Source: Bolinopsis microptera (lineage: Eukaryota; Ctenophora; Tentaculata; Lobata; Bolinopsidae). From it: 60,000 bases of DNA. The notes under the pieces were generated by a model, which searched no databases, was not told the origin of the DNA, and worked only from the letters and a program-made list of their open reading frames with translations. Position 1 is the stretch's first letter. The number at the start of each line of letters is the position of its first letter. Where the stretch lies: the NCBI RefSeq assembly GCF_026151205.1, contig NC_087082.1, positions 6,147,908-6,207,907 of the forward strand. Reading direction: 5' to 3'. Of the stretch, positions 20,840-32,900 are shown piece after piece. Position numbers and translations under genes: made by a program.

Positions 20840-21215
20840 CTTTACAACATCTGGAGGTATGGGACTGCATGCTATGCACTGTGTTTGTAGAGCATGTGGA
20901 AGACTTCACCTATCTGGGTTCTAGAATCAGAGACTGTGAGAGTGATATCAGGGTTAGAATAGGAAGAGCATGGGGAGCATGCCACACACTCAAAAAACTT
21001 TGGAATTCTAAGCTCAGAAAGTCTATCAAGATCAAGAGTGTTTACAATTACAGCACTAGTGGAGTCGGTGCTACTGTACGGTTCCGAGACTTGGACTATG
21101 ACGAAAATGGTAGAGAAGATGGTTGATGGTTGCTATACGCAAATGTTAAGATTAAGAATGGCCCTGGCCTTAACATCAATCAATATCGAGACCATATGTC
21201 AGCAACCACAGCCTT
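20840..21215 (+). pseudogene. LINE polymerase fragment, first half
   Basis: The frames read VEDFTYLGSRIRDCESDIRV then RIGRAWGACHTLKKLW, and after a frameshift LVESVLLYGSETWTMTK. F-x-YLGS, RI..A, and LLYGSE.W are classical for the C-terminal part of LINE polymerases of the craniate/invertebrate APE group. It continues at 21482 after two inserted elements. Confidence 0.85.
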
Positions 21216-21388
21216 TGGAGGACTTCGTCGCTTCGACGCGCCGCGCAAACTAGCATTCTTGCTTCGCATCGAAGCAAGTCAACCCATCGTCGATCGTTGC
21301 TCTGCACTCTGCTTCGCAGAGCAACGATCTCGATGGGTCATGACACCGTCAATCAACCACAGCCTGTACCGCGCGGTACGGTGATCTT
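21216..21388. repeat. GC-rich hairpin repeat inserted in the LINE
   Basis: CpG-rich sequence holding the 14-bp inverted repeat GATCGTTGCTCTGC / GCAGAGCAACGATC. Its first 70 bases (CAAACTAGCATTCTTGCTTC and neighbours) recur at 51660-51750, and the CTTTGCTTCGCAGAGCAACG part recurs at 52200-52220. Confidence 0.8.
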
Positions 21389-21396
21389 CCCAAAGT

Positions 21397-21473
21397 TTAC
21401 TGGGCCGCGCTCAGCCTGTCATTCCGGCGAATCTCTATGTTTATGAACATAATAGCCTGAGGTCCCCAGGTTA
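21397..21473 (+). mobile_element. MITE copy 1 (77 bp, 8-bp TSD)
   Basis: The element runs from TTACTGGG to CCCCAGGTTA and is flanked by perfect 8-bp duplications CCCAAAGT (21389-21396 and 21474-21481). An 8-bp duplication points to hAT-type transposition. It sits next to the GC-rich repeat inside a LINE frame. Confidence 0.93.
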
Positions 21474-21481
21474 CCCAAAGT

Positions 21482-21735
21482 CAGCTCCAAGATAACCCAA
21501 CGAAGGCTCAAACTTGCAGGTCATGCTCACCGACATCCGGAGCTGACACTGAACCAACTGATCCTCTGGAAGCCGAGTCATGGGCATACTAACAGGGGGC
21601 GACCTCACTTAACACTACTAGATAACCTAAAAGCAGATACTGGGCTAAAGTCAGTAGATGAGATAGCTAGACTGATGTAAGACAGAAAGCTGTGGAGAAC
21701 TGTTGTCAATGGATCTCGGGAATACTACCCACCTT
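21482..21735 (+). pseudogene. LINE polymerase fragment, second half
   Basis: Continues the frame interrupted at about 21215: RRLKLAGHAHRHPELTLNQ, HGHTNRGRPHLTLLDNLK, and a final DRKLWRTVVNGSRE. R.L...GH..R, GRP..T.LD.L and W...V are the standard C-terminal signature. One internal TAA marks it as dead. Confidence 0.85.
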
Positions 21736-23556
21736 AAGTCAGTAAGTAAGTCAGTGTTTGTAGATCGTATTTCTGGGATGATAGTTGACCACAATAAAGA
21801 AGCTAAGAGCCAGGTCAAAGATCATATCAGAATACGATTCAGGTTTGATCCATGATCTGCTACGAAACACACTCATAGTCATAGCCACTCAGGGGAATCA
21901 GAGGAAGACAAAAAGCCCAGCACCTTGGACTGCATGTGTATTGTGTAGGGTGTAATCATAATGTGTATCGGTCATTATAAATCTATAAATATGGTGCACG
22001 TGCATTGCAATAGTTAAAGTTTTAGAGCTGTATCACCAGCCGGCAGCTGCTGATATAGCGAGCAGCCCGCTATATCAGCGGGCTGGGAAATATCAGGTCT
22101 TCGAACTAACGGGCCTGCTGGTGCAGATATAGCCCGCTGGTGGATATATATTTGTTTACTTTTGAGTGGCGCGTCTATTCAGCAGATTGAAGATGTGATG
22201 CAAATTTTGTATTATAGAAGGCTTGTAACACTTGTAACTTCTTTTTGTTACCCCCTTTGAAGGTCCCGAATTATTTTCTGAACGAAAGCTCAAAACCTTC
22301 TTATTAACTCATTTTGATGACTGTTTCTGTCCTTAAATTGCACGGAAAATCGATTTAACTAAGTTTCACGACCTATAAACACTTTCTTATCCCTCAAAAT
22401 TGATGTTTTATAGTTCCCTCAAAATTGATGTTTTATAGTTAATAGTCTTCACTACTTTCCAACCAGCATTGTCATGCCGTGTATGACTGGACAAATAAAG
22501 ACTTTGATATTTGTAACCTTAAATTTTCGTAGGCTCCTGCAGGGATTCCACCTGACCTCCAAAATTTCATGACCAAATCGACATACTCTGCCAGCGTATT
22601 CCTCTGTCAAGTTAAATGTGATGTGTGAGTGAGTAAGTGTAGTGTAAAGAGATCCTATTTTTATATCCAATTTGAATTCTAATAAAGACCCTAAGCATTA
22701 TGATCAAATTTTTAGTACAATAGTTATATCAGGGTTGACATCTATGATTAATATTATAACCCAATATTCATTTCTTTTTCTCCCTTAAATTTAAACCCCC
22801 GGCCCCCATTGAACACCCAAAATACCTACCGTCCTTAATAATCGTAAAGACCATTTGTTACAAAATAGCTGCTAGAATAATGCATGCCAAATATTCCCTC
22901 TTACACCCACAAATTATAATGCCTTCCTATCAACGCCTCTAATTTGGTCATTAATCAACCAGACTAGCGTTTTGGTGTGTACAAAAGCTACCAGCCAGTA
23001 CATTCCTTGCCCCGCTAGTTGATTGTCAAAAAATCATACAGCTCAGAACAAACGGCCATTTACCACTAAGAGCATTATATGTTTTCATTTGTTTAAATTT
23101 TATGCTGTAAAATGTGCTAAAACTTTGATTATTTGTTTTTGATTATTTGTTTGAATAATACAAGCAACAATCAACATGTATTTTGATCCTTCGGTTGTAC
23201 TCATAACCTAGGGCCTAGGGAGTTAAGCTGAAACCGAAAGATCGAACTTGTACTATCACAATTTTCAGAGCAGAGCACAACAGTAAAGTCAAAAGAAACA
23301 CAATGAAAGAATGAAGGTAGGTAACCAACATCATGATATAACAATCATCATAATAACAACTGAATTATATTTAGTCAGAAGGACGGGCAGCCATGCCTTC
23401 CGTGATCCTGACCGAGCGACCAATTGTAATAGAGGTGTTATGTCACGTGACGCCGATCCGTCCAATCACAAACAGAAAGAGTGAGCAGACGGATATAATA
23501 TCGTTTTTTTACTTTTCTTATCTGTATTTTACCCTCTGTTCACATTGTTATCTCTA
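21736..23556. other. Intergenic, no gene seen
   Basis: Contains the 12-bp inverted repeat GCTGATATAGCG / CGCTATATCAGC at about 22048-22080 and a 24-bp tandem duplication (CCCTCAAAATTGATGTTTTA) at 22391-22440. No coding similarity was recognised. Confidence 0.5.
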
Positions 23557-23564
23557 CCACAGCT

Positions 23565-23643
23565 TTACTGGGCCGCGCTCAGCCTGTCATTCCGCCGAAT
23601 CTCTATTCGTTTATGAACATAATAGCCTGAGGTCCCCAGGTAA
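23565..23643 (+). mobile_element. MITE copy 2 (79 bp, 8-bp TSD)
   Basis: Runs TTACTGGG to CCCCAGGTAA, flanked by perfect CCACAGCT duplications (23557-23564 and 23644-23651). It is about 95% identical to copy 1. Confidence 0.95.
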
Positions 23644-23651
23644 CCACAGCT

Positions 23652-26421
23652 TGGCTCGGCAATTTCAAGGTGCTCATATCTGCACCGCGGTACACACGCC
23701 ATGATTACGTCAGAACTAGAAATAGTGTGATCGCTATAATATAACCATGCCCACTGCCCATGAGGGGGGGGGGGGGTGTTTACGATAGGCAAACGATCTT
23801 GATAGTGTGTTGGTCGCTCCTACAACCGTAATATTTGCCGTAATATGTGGTCGCGATTATGAACTCAGTGGGATTCCAAATGATGAACTGTGCCTTACAC
23901 CAACTGGAAGCAAAGGAATATATTCATATATCAGTGCTCCCTAGCTTAACTTGGACGGTAAGTGTTTGAAAGCAGAAACTAGGACACGAATTCTCTGACA
24001 AGAATTAGAAATGTATGTTACAGGAGCAGGAACTTGCGGTGTACAACTACATAAGGACGAGCATGGTTGTACCCAGAAATGCGCAAAGGTAAACTACGCG
24101 GTAGCAGCAAACTGAACTTATCGCAAATTTACAAAAGATAAGAGAGCTCGATAATTGCAACGAAAGCTATAACACTGACTACACATAATGCTCATTTGGT
24201 ATATGACTTTCTGTCCTTGACTGCTAATTGGGTTGTAAACGGACAGGCAACTAACGGTGCAAGGAATTTGCGGGCCTGAAAGCTTTAGAACACACTGAAA
24301 TGCTAGTCTAGATGGGTTTTTGGAGACAAGGCTCTTACTTGGATCAAACACTTGAACCAAATACAAATTGTTGGGAGAAATAAAGTGTTGTTACTAAGGA
24401 TTGCATTCTTTTTGTGACAGAAACTCTACAAGATATTATGCTTATATTTATGTTGTGTAAATCATGAATCAGGAAAATAAAATGCCACTTGAAGGTGAAT
24501 ATTATCTATTGCCATTATAGCATTATGGTGGGCTGACGAAAAATGATGGGCTTTGTGCATGCTTATAGCTTTATAGACTATAGAGTTTATGTTGTTGTAT
24601 AGTAATTAGCATGTTTTCAGTAAGTGTTATCATACAACAACGTATAGAAAATTGTGATGCTGAATTATAATTCTAAAATATTATCAATAGAGTCACTATT
24701 TCTTTTATTTTCTTACACCGCTTAGAAAATAGATATTATAACCTCCGCTCACAACTTAGGCAGGACAATTATAGCCATATATTATAAGTATAACTGAAAC
24801 CAGGGAACTCCCTCGGTATTATCTGCCGAACTGAGCGCGCGCGCGACAGCAGCAGTTAGCAGCAGTCAGCAGCAGTTAGCAGCAGTTAGCAGCAGTTAGC
24901 AGTAGTTTCTTTGCACTACAGTCCTCCTAGCTCAAGCTGTGTACCGATTCCACTAACATTGTGAGACACGATTTAAAAACATTATTTCAGTACGTTGTTT
25001 TACAAACTGTGTCTACCGAACGTTTGTCATATACGGCTTAAGAAGGTCAATAACGGGCAAACCATGGGGCCTCTAAATCTAATTTGATCCAAACTCTTAC
25101 CCTAACTCAATCTCTAATTGAAGCATATGCTGAAACCCTTACCATAAGAAAAAATTCGACCAACTTCCTTATATGGTCATATAACATGATCAAGACAGTT
25201 TTTCGCCAATATCTTGTCAGGGCCGGGAGCATTTTTACCCTATGTCATGAGGGGTGATTCGGAATCAGCGTTCAAAAAAAAAAAAAATTAAATTAGCTGT
25301 ACGGTACGTACTTAATAAGGTAGGCTGAAAGGTACAAATCCAGCAGAATAATCCAGAAGTAGAAGAAATGGAACCTAATTAGTAATTACAAGTAGTAGTA
25401 GTGTAGTACTGGCTAAGAGCGATCCGTTACACAAATTTTCCTCTTAAATCTTTTATTGTTTTAACCACTGTGTTTATTTTCGACTTCTATCTCAAAAATT
25501 ATGATGATAATACTAATCAAAAATTGCAAGTAATTCACTGAAGTTGATTCTAAAAATTTGAAAAAAAATTGTACCTTACAGAGCCTGTACGGTACGTACC
25601 TTTAAAAGTAGCTGTACCGTACGTACTTAAAGACCTGTACCGTACGTACTTGCCATCTAAGATCCATCCTAGTTGGTTTCATGGGGCCCTTTTAGAAAAC
25701 TCTCGAAGATCGAATGTTGAGTGATTTAGCACGATCGAAGGACAATAGTGGTCAAACCAGGAGGCGCCTTTGGTCTCCATCTCCTGGTACTGCAGTCATT
25801 AAACAACGTAATATATATATATATTAAACAACGTACTGGGCACTCTATCGTGTTATGTTCATTAGCTACATATACCGCATTATATATACAAAGAATAATT
25901 GGGTGTTTTATTGTTTATACAATCATATAGTTATACACCCATTCGGTACGTGTGGGAATACGGGAAAGCTCATCATGTTGAGAATCTTTCAATCTTAGGC
26001 ATCATGAAGAAGTGTCTGTTTAGAGTTTACGAGCAGTTTACAGCTTAACACTAATCAGTTAGTCAGTCCAATTATCCAGGCACCAAGTTGTAACTTTAAA
26101 ATTTACAACTTTTTGGTCATCCTTTGCATTTTGTTATATTTTGTCCTTTTAATTCAATTTGCAATTTCTAACTCTTGTGCAGCAAGACTCATTGCTTAAT
26201 GTATAAGATTTCTTTGCGTATTTTTTCCGATATCATATCCGAACGTAACATACAGGCGACCAGAAACCTATTTTTGTAATAATACCATAGTATTAGTAAT
26301 GTCGTGATTTTTATATATTTTCGAAAATACGTTTTCCGATTACAAAAAATAAAATTTACGCTGTGAAAATACTAATATAATTATCTTAATTCGTAGAATA
26401 CCGCGCCCGACGTCAAGTTCA
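23652..26421. other. Intergenic, no gene seen
   Basis: Includes a G run at about 23765, a tandem AGCAGCAGTTAGC array at 24848-24905, and a cluster of GTACGGTACGTAC-type palindromes between 25296 and 25650. No gene is supported. Confidence 0.5.
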
Positions 26422-26429
26422 CTAGTTGC

Positions 26430-26523
26430 TTACGCCTTACAGCTGGGGACCCCAGGCTATTATGTTTATGAACATTTAAGAATAGAGATTCGGCGGAATG
26501 ACAGGCTGAGCGCCGCCCAGTAA
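26430..26523 (-). mobile_element. MITE copy 3 (94 bp, 8-bp TSD)
   Basis: Inverted copy, from TTACGCC at left to GCCCAGTAA at right, with perfect CTAGTTGC duplications (26422-26429 and 26524-26531). It carries a roughly 10-bp insertion near the left terminus and extra bases in the middle relative to copies 1 and 2. Confidence 0.92.
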
Positions 26524-26814
26524 CTAGTTGCGTGACCAATTTGCTTTTGATAAAGGCCATGCCTTATAGTTATATTATTAGGGACGGCTAATCAGTTTAC
26601 AATTTGTAATGCCCGAATCAGCGGAATTCTGTTAAAATACTAATTAGAGGAGTAACGATGGACTAGTAGTACTAGTAGTTTTAGTGAGCCTAGCTTTGAA
26701 ACATGTGTTGGCGTGAAAACGCCGTCAGATAAATTTCAAAAATGAGAACATACGAGTACATTTAACTTGCTCGAGCAAATAATGACTTAGACATTTACAT
26801 GTAATTCAGCAGTC

Positions 26815-27683
26815 ATGGCTGTAACGAGAGTAGTGCTTTTCACTTTATTTGTGGCCCTGCTTGATCCCGGCACAGCCAACAGTGAGGTGAGACTTTAAAC
26901 CAGTTTATGATTTTATATCACCCAAAAACGAATCAGTGATATCATTTTTATTTTTTTAAACCCATTATCCGTATCGGTATCTTTGTTATTTAAAAGTTAT
27001 AATTTATGATAATTGCTTTAAAGTTTTTAATCTTATCTGGAGTTTCTTTTAGAAATTAGTCAAGATTTTTTAAATACGCACATCCCAAATCCGAAATACC
27101 TTGGCATAATGATGATCGTTTTCAGACGGAAGTAGCAGACTCCGAAAACGTAGCAAAAGCAGAACTAGTAAAGAAAGAGGTAAGAGTTTCAAATTAAAAT
27201 CAACTTTATATCATTTAAATCAGCTTATGATTTTATTTTGCCCAACAACAAAATTACCAATTGAGTGATATTAATTTAATTTTTCTAAATTATAATTGAA
27301 TTACTCGCGTGTTACATACATATCATTTAAGGGTGTGGTAACATAACTCATTAATCCTAAGTGTAAGGACTTTGAATCCATGTTCTACCCCTCTAAATGT
27401 GATGATTCTGACCATTTTCTCATTTTCATATCCAAGTTGATCTCCTTTCTCCAATCAGAAGTGGGGATATGTGGGTTTAGATATCGCGAAAGCGTCAAAA
27501 AAGGGCGTGGTAAATTGCGCAAAACTGCCCCATACCTTACGAGACATATTTATATGGTACGAAATTTGGGGATTTTTGGAAAAAATCCCCATATTTTCGT
27601 ACTACCAAAATTGTGGCCGCCATTTCAAAATCCCACACATTAATTTTTATGTATTTGGCTTAAATAGGGCTAATTTGAGGTGA
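26815..27683 (+). CDS. Small candidate secreted protein (3 exons)
   Basis: Not recognised as a known family. Exon 1 (26815-26886) encodes a signal peptide, MAVTRVVLFTLFVALLDPGT then ANSE, before a GTGAGA donor. Exon 2 (27126-27179, 18 codons, acidic/basic: TEVADSENVAKAELVKKE) lies between TTTTCAG and GTAAGA. Exon 3 would start at 27459 after CCAATCAG with KWGYVGLDIAKASKKGV and either read to the stop at 27683 or splice again at 27510 (GTAAAT). All junctions are phase 0, giving about 116 aa if read to 27683. Introns 1 and 2 resemble each other, suggesting that an exon-intron unit was duplicated. A charged propeptide followed by a short basic segment would suit a secreted peptide precursor, but that is inference. 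The 3' part overlaps a hairpin repeat at 27556-27606. Confidence 0.5.
27556..27606. repeat. Hairpin repeat, copy 1
   Basis: GGTACGAAATTTGGGGATTT on the left folds on AAATCCCCATATTTTCGTAC on the right, with a short loop. A second copy lies at 28053-28105. Confidence 0.85.
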
Positions 27684-29925
27684 ATTTGTCAAATAAGTTG
27701 TTTTACGTGTTTTGTGAGACAAGGATACGCATTTCTCAGGTAAATAGAAAGTTACCTTTAAGTACTTAGTATAAAAATTACTGAATAGAAAATACTGGTT
27801 TTTCAGTGTTACGTGAAAAACGTGCGTCAGATTCAAAATTATCTCACATATAATTTTATATAGACTTCTATAACAAAGACTAGTTTCACACTAGAAAAAC
27901 ATTAAGTACAAAATAGAATAATGAAGACATGCAATTTTCACCCTTATGGAATAACTTGAACAGCTAAACATTGTTGTTAAACAAATGGATCCTGCTCCGA
28001 AAATTTTGATTTCTCTGAAATAATTTAGCGTGAAAATGCGACAATTTAATTTGGGGTACGAAATTTGGGGATTTCTGAAAAAAATCCCCGTATTTTCGTT
28101 CCCCCATAATTCCGATCCCCAGAATTATGATCCACATAAATATGTCTTGTAAGGTATTCAGAAAGTCTACCCATACTAGAGTATAGCAAAGTGTATTTGT
28201 GTGTGCACTTCAATGTGCACAATTTTTGACCACACAGGGTCTTTCATTGCTATTCATGCTGTATGTGCACGAAAATTTATTTCAATCAAATGCATTGGGT
28301 CATTACCAAACCAAAATCATTTAGGTACCCATTTTGTATCGCTAGTCCCAGTCCTCAGGCGCAAATTTGGGATTTCTTTATCTCGGCTTCTAAAGCCAAA
28401 GGAGTTAGAGACTTGATTTTTTCCCCTACTCTTGCCGAAGATTCATTTATTGTTGATGCGCGGCGCTGCATTGGTCAAATAAATCGTCAACTTTTACCCT
28501 GCACGAATCCCACTCATTTATAAAAAACATAGTATGTAAATATGTTGCACTTTTTTCCAGTCACACTTTTCACTCAAAAGAATTAAATTTAATGGTACAA
28601 GTACATTGTAGCGAAAATTAATCGTGCGTGGTTTAACTGCAGCGAAATTATTGTTGACTTAAAATAACTGCAATAGCCTTATTTATATACAAGTTATGCA
28701 GCAATATAATGTCTCCAGTGCCTAGCGTAGCTAGGTTTTAAGGAATTCACGATAAACTGTTTTTTGGCTCATCGCAGCCTGAATTTCCGGATTATTTTTA
28801 TATTTCGAGCTAGAAGTAGAAACTGAAAGGTCGTAGATACTTTTCTGATATTTAAAAGTATTCGCAATGAGCATACTTATGTTAGACTTATGAATCATTA
28901 TATGCTCTAAAATGCTTATTTGTAGAGATTCAGATATTGGCAAAAATCAGTAATTTTGGCTGCACGAAATACAAATTTGGTAATTTGTTTCGTCTTTTTG
29001 TTACAATTTTCAAGATGCGGTTTGTGGCTATCGATAGGGCTTTATATGCCATTGTATGGTTTTGGTACAATCCTTCACCACCTGACATAGGCAATAGTGG
29101 CCACAAACCTTGAAATTTCAGGAACTGGGCAATAGCCGAGTTAAAAATTTGATAATTAATTGGACTCTTAACTCACATATATATCTTTTCAACGGTTAGT
29201 TAGACATCTTAAAACAGTATTGAACGCGGATTAAAACTTCTGATCCATTTGTAGCTCAGGTGATGTGCCCAGACCCCAGTACCTCACGCCTGTGTGACAG
29301 TGGGCCTTATCGATCATGAGCCGGAAATCTCAATAACTTTGGGCCTAAGAGACAAGGGCATTCGTACTCTTGCCTTAAATTGTCTCTTCGTTAGTATCAT
29401 CGATCAGGTTTCTAACTTTTATATCATCTGCCTGTCCAGTGTCCATCCGTCTATTTGAGATTCATTATAATTTTAAGTTCAGTCATTTCGCTTCTTTTTT
29501 TTTCATTCAAACCATGAACTTTAGTTGTCGAACTGTAGTACGTAAATCGTCCGATAGTTAGTGAGAAGAGGAGCAATTGGTTTAAAATAGCTCAAAGCTA
29601 TCAAAATAAGCCCGAAGTGATTCGACTTCGAATGAAATCTACTGGAAATCCATTCATCACGGCCGTGAATCAAGGTAGTATTTCTATCGTGGGAATAGCT
29701 ACCAGAGGTATGGAACTATGATCATTATGAAGTTATGAGAAACCCCGGCACCGGGCATATCCGGCGGTGATTAAATTTAATTTACGAGCTCTTAGACAGC
29801 TATAGACGGCTCACTCAAATTTTAACTGTGGCACGTCCAAATTCCACGGTAAATTGGGGTTCTTATGATGTAATAACCAGATTCATTATAAATAACATTT
29901 ATTTACGTCTTCAGTTTACAAATCA
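27684..29925. other. Intergenic, no gene supported
   Basis: Holds hairpin repeat copy 2 and, at about 28250-28300, the terminal 35 bases of the LINE 3' UTR found at 20455 and 59215. An open frame to 28523 (GVRDLIFSPTLAEDSFIVDA) and a minus-strand one at 28731-28943 resemble nothing I know. Confidence 0.5.
28053..28105. repeat. Hairpin repeat, copy 2
   Basis: Same structure as 27556-27606 with a few changes (CCCCGTATTTTCGTTCCCCC on the right arm). Confidence 0.85.
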
Positions 29926-29943
29926 GTGAAACACAAACATACT

Positions 29944-32900
29944 ATGTATGTCTCATTTAAGTCTCCTTGCACCCCACACATCAACTACAATTATCATAAT
30001 CATATGTTTCTCTTCTATTCTCTTATCATGACTTACTTTCTCCCAATTCTTCTCTCCACAACTAGGTCCATGAACACTGTACTCCCCCTAGATTCTAATA
30101 TTCATTCCTCTCTACTCCTTGACAGCCCACGTTATCTTATACCATTTCTTGCTTGCTCCCACATCAAACTTTTCTTTGTAATTATCTCCTCATGGTTTAT
30201 AAGAAATGTTCTTCTCCCTGGTAAGATGAATAGAGCCAAGTATTCCAGCCGCCTCAGGCGTCTAGTCTCTTTATTCATTCTTTGGGTTTTCTCTCTTAAC
30301 TTTCTTTTGATAACTCTTGTTAATCCTTCTATGCTTAATCCAGGTCCCAACTCCCTATCTGTACTCTACCAAAATGTCCAAGGTCTTATTCCTTTCAGTA
30401 ACCTAAGCTCCTCCCATCCCCTTCTTGATGGTAGTAAGATTTCCGAACTTCAATCCTTTGCTAACATAGAGCAGCCTGACATAATTGCCCTAAATGAGAC
30501 TTGGCTCAAAAAATCTATTTCTAGCAACGAAATCTTTCCTTCTTCTCAATATGAAATCTTCCGCAATGACCGCACGAGAAAGACTCATCCTCAAGATCCT
30601 AATAACCCTAAAAAGTTTAGGGAAAATGGAGGTGGTGTTCTTTTGGCTGTTCGGTCTGATCTCGATGCCACTACAACCCGACTACCAGTTAGCCTAGGTG
30701 CAGAAATGCTTGCCGTTAAAATTGCTTTTCCTAACAAAGAGAGTATTGTAATCTGTACTTGTTATAGAGTAGGAACTCTTGGGTTACCTAATCATGATGT
30801 CATAGTTAGTTATATTCGCAAGCTAGTTTCCAAAAAGAATCCCCCTAAAATCTATGTTATTGGTGATTTTAATCTCCCCCATACAGACTGGCTATCCTCA
30901 TCCAGTACCGTACCTATTGAGCAATCCTTCATAGATTCTTTCAGTGATCTCTCTCTCTCCCAGTTGATCACATCACCCACCCATAAAAGTGGTAATACAT
31001 TATATAATATATTAGACATTCTTCTCAGTAATTATGATAACACAATCGATAACTTGAATGTCTGTGATCCTCATTCCGTGTGCAAATCTGATCATTTTCC
31101 TGTCACTTTTTCAATTAAAAGCTCCTTTTCCCGCAAGAAAACTCCTAAACGTAAAATCTATAATTATAAGAAAGCAAACTGGGACATGATTAATCGTGAA
31201 TTATGCTCGATTAATTGGCAAGTCCTAGAATGCCTAGATCCTGATTCGTCTTGGAAGTTAGTTAAAGACTGCATTATGAATTTAGTTGATATACATATTC
31301 CTAAAGTAACTATTAAATCAGAGTTTCAACCCCCGTGGTTCGATAGTGAACTTTTTTCTTCATGCCGTAAAAAAGATAGACTCAGAGCCAAATTTAAAAT
31401 TTCTGGTTCTATTTCTGATGAGTTAAAGTTTGTTACTAGCCGTAAAGATTTTAAGAGGCTTTCATCAGCCAAAATAAGAGACAATCTTTTCAATAGTGAT
31501 GATCTAGCGCTTATAACTAAGAAGTTTTGGTCACATGTTAAGTATAAATCTAACTCCTGCCGTATTCCTAATTGTGTTAGTTATTCTGGACAGCTTCGGT
31601 TCAAACCCAAAGCTCAAGCTGAACTTTTCAATTCTTTCTTTTATAACCAGTTTTCGGATCCTTCACTTTATGACACTGACATCTCCTATGTCAATGATGT
31701 TGATTTTGATAGTGACTTCGATCATCGGGATGTTCGTAAGCTTCTTTCAAATATTAATTCAAATAAAGCCCAGGGACCAGATGGCATACACGGTAAAATT
31801 CTCAAAAATTGTTCCGTAGGTTTAGCTTACCCTCTAACATGCATTTTTCGTGGATCTTACATTCCACAAGAATGGAAACTTGCAAATGTTGTCCCAATAT
31901 TTAAGAAAGGTAAGAAAAGTGAGGTTGAAAACTATAGACCAATATCCCTTACTTGTTTAGTCATGAAAGTTTTTGAGCGCATTGTTAAACGTAAACTGCT
32001 TTCTTTGACAAGTACCCTTCTTGATCCCAGGCAGCATGGTTTTCTAGAGCACAAGTCATGCACAACCAATATGGTTGACTTTTGTGATAGCCTGGCATTG
32101 TCTCTTAACGAAAACATTATCAATCATGTTGTGTATTTTGATTTTGCTAAGGCATTTGATTCTGTAAATCATGATATCCTTCTTCATAAGCTAAAGACCT
32201 TATATAACATTGATGGTACACTTCTCAAATTTCTTACCAATTACCTTCAAGGCCGTTACCAAAGAGTGGTTATTGGTAATGAGATGTCATCTACCCTCTC
32301 AGTTAATTCTGGTGTCCCCCAGGGCTCTATTCTTGGTCCCTTACTTTTTGTATTGTTTATCAATGATATTCCTCTTGGCCTTTCGGATAATACTGATATT
32401 GTTTTGTATGCCGATGATACAAAAATCTGGCGTAAAATACATTCATCTTCTGATAATACTAATTTACAAATGGATATAGACTATCTCTCTGACTGGGCAC
32501 TAAGAAACAAAATGCGATCCCATCCAGCAAAATGTAAAGTGCTTATTGTTTCAGGAAAACCATCTTTATCTCCTCCATTCGCATATAATCTTGATGGCTC
32601 TCCTCTTGTGTATGTAGAGTTAGAAAAAGATCTTGGAGTCGATGTTACTCCTAAGCTAAGTTGGAATAGTCAGTGCGACAGAATTTATACTAAGGCCTGC
32701 CAACAACTTGGTATGGTCAGAAGAGATGGCCATATTGTCATTGATCAGAAACGTCGCCGGGCTCTTTACCTCTCCCTGGTTCGTAGCCAATTCGAAAATT
32801 GTTCCATAATCTGGCGCCCTTGTAATAAATCACTCAGTGATAAATTAGAAAGTCTCCAAAAGAGAGCTATTAAATGGATTCTGTCTGAAGAGGGCCGCAG

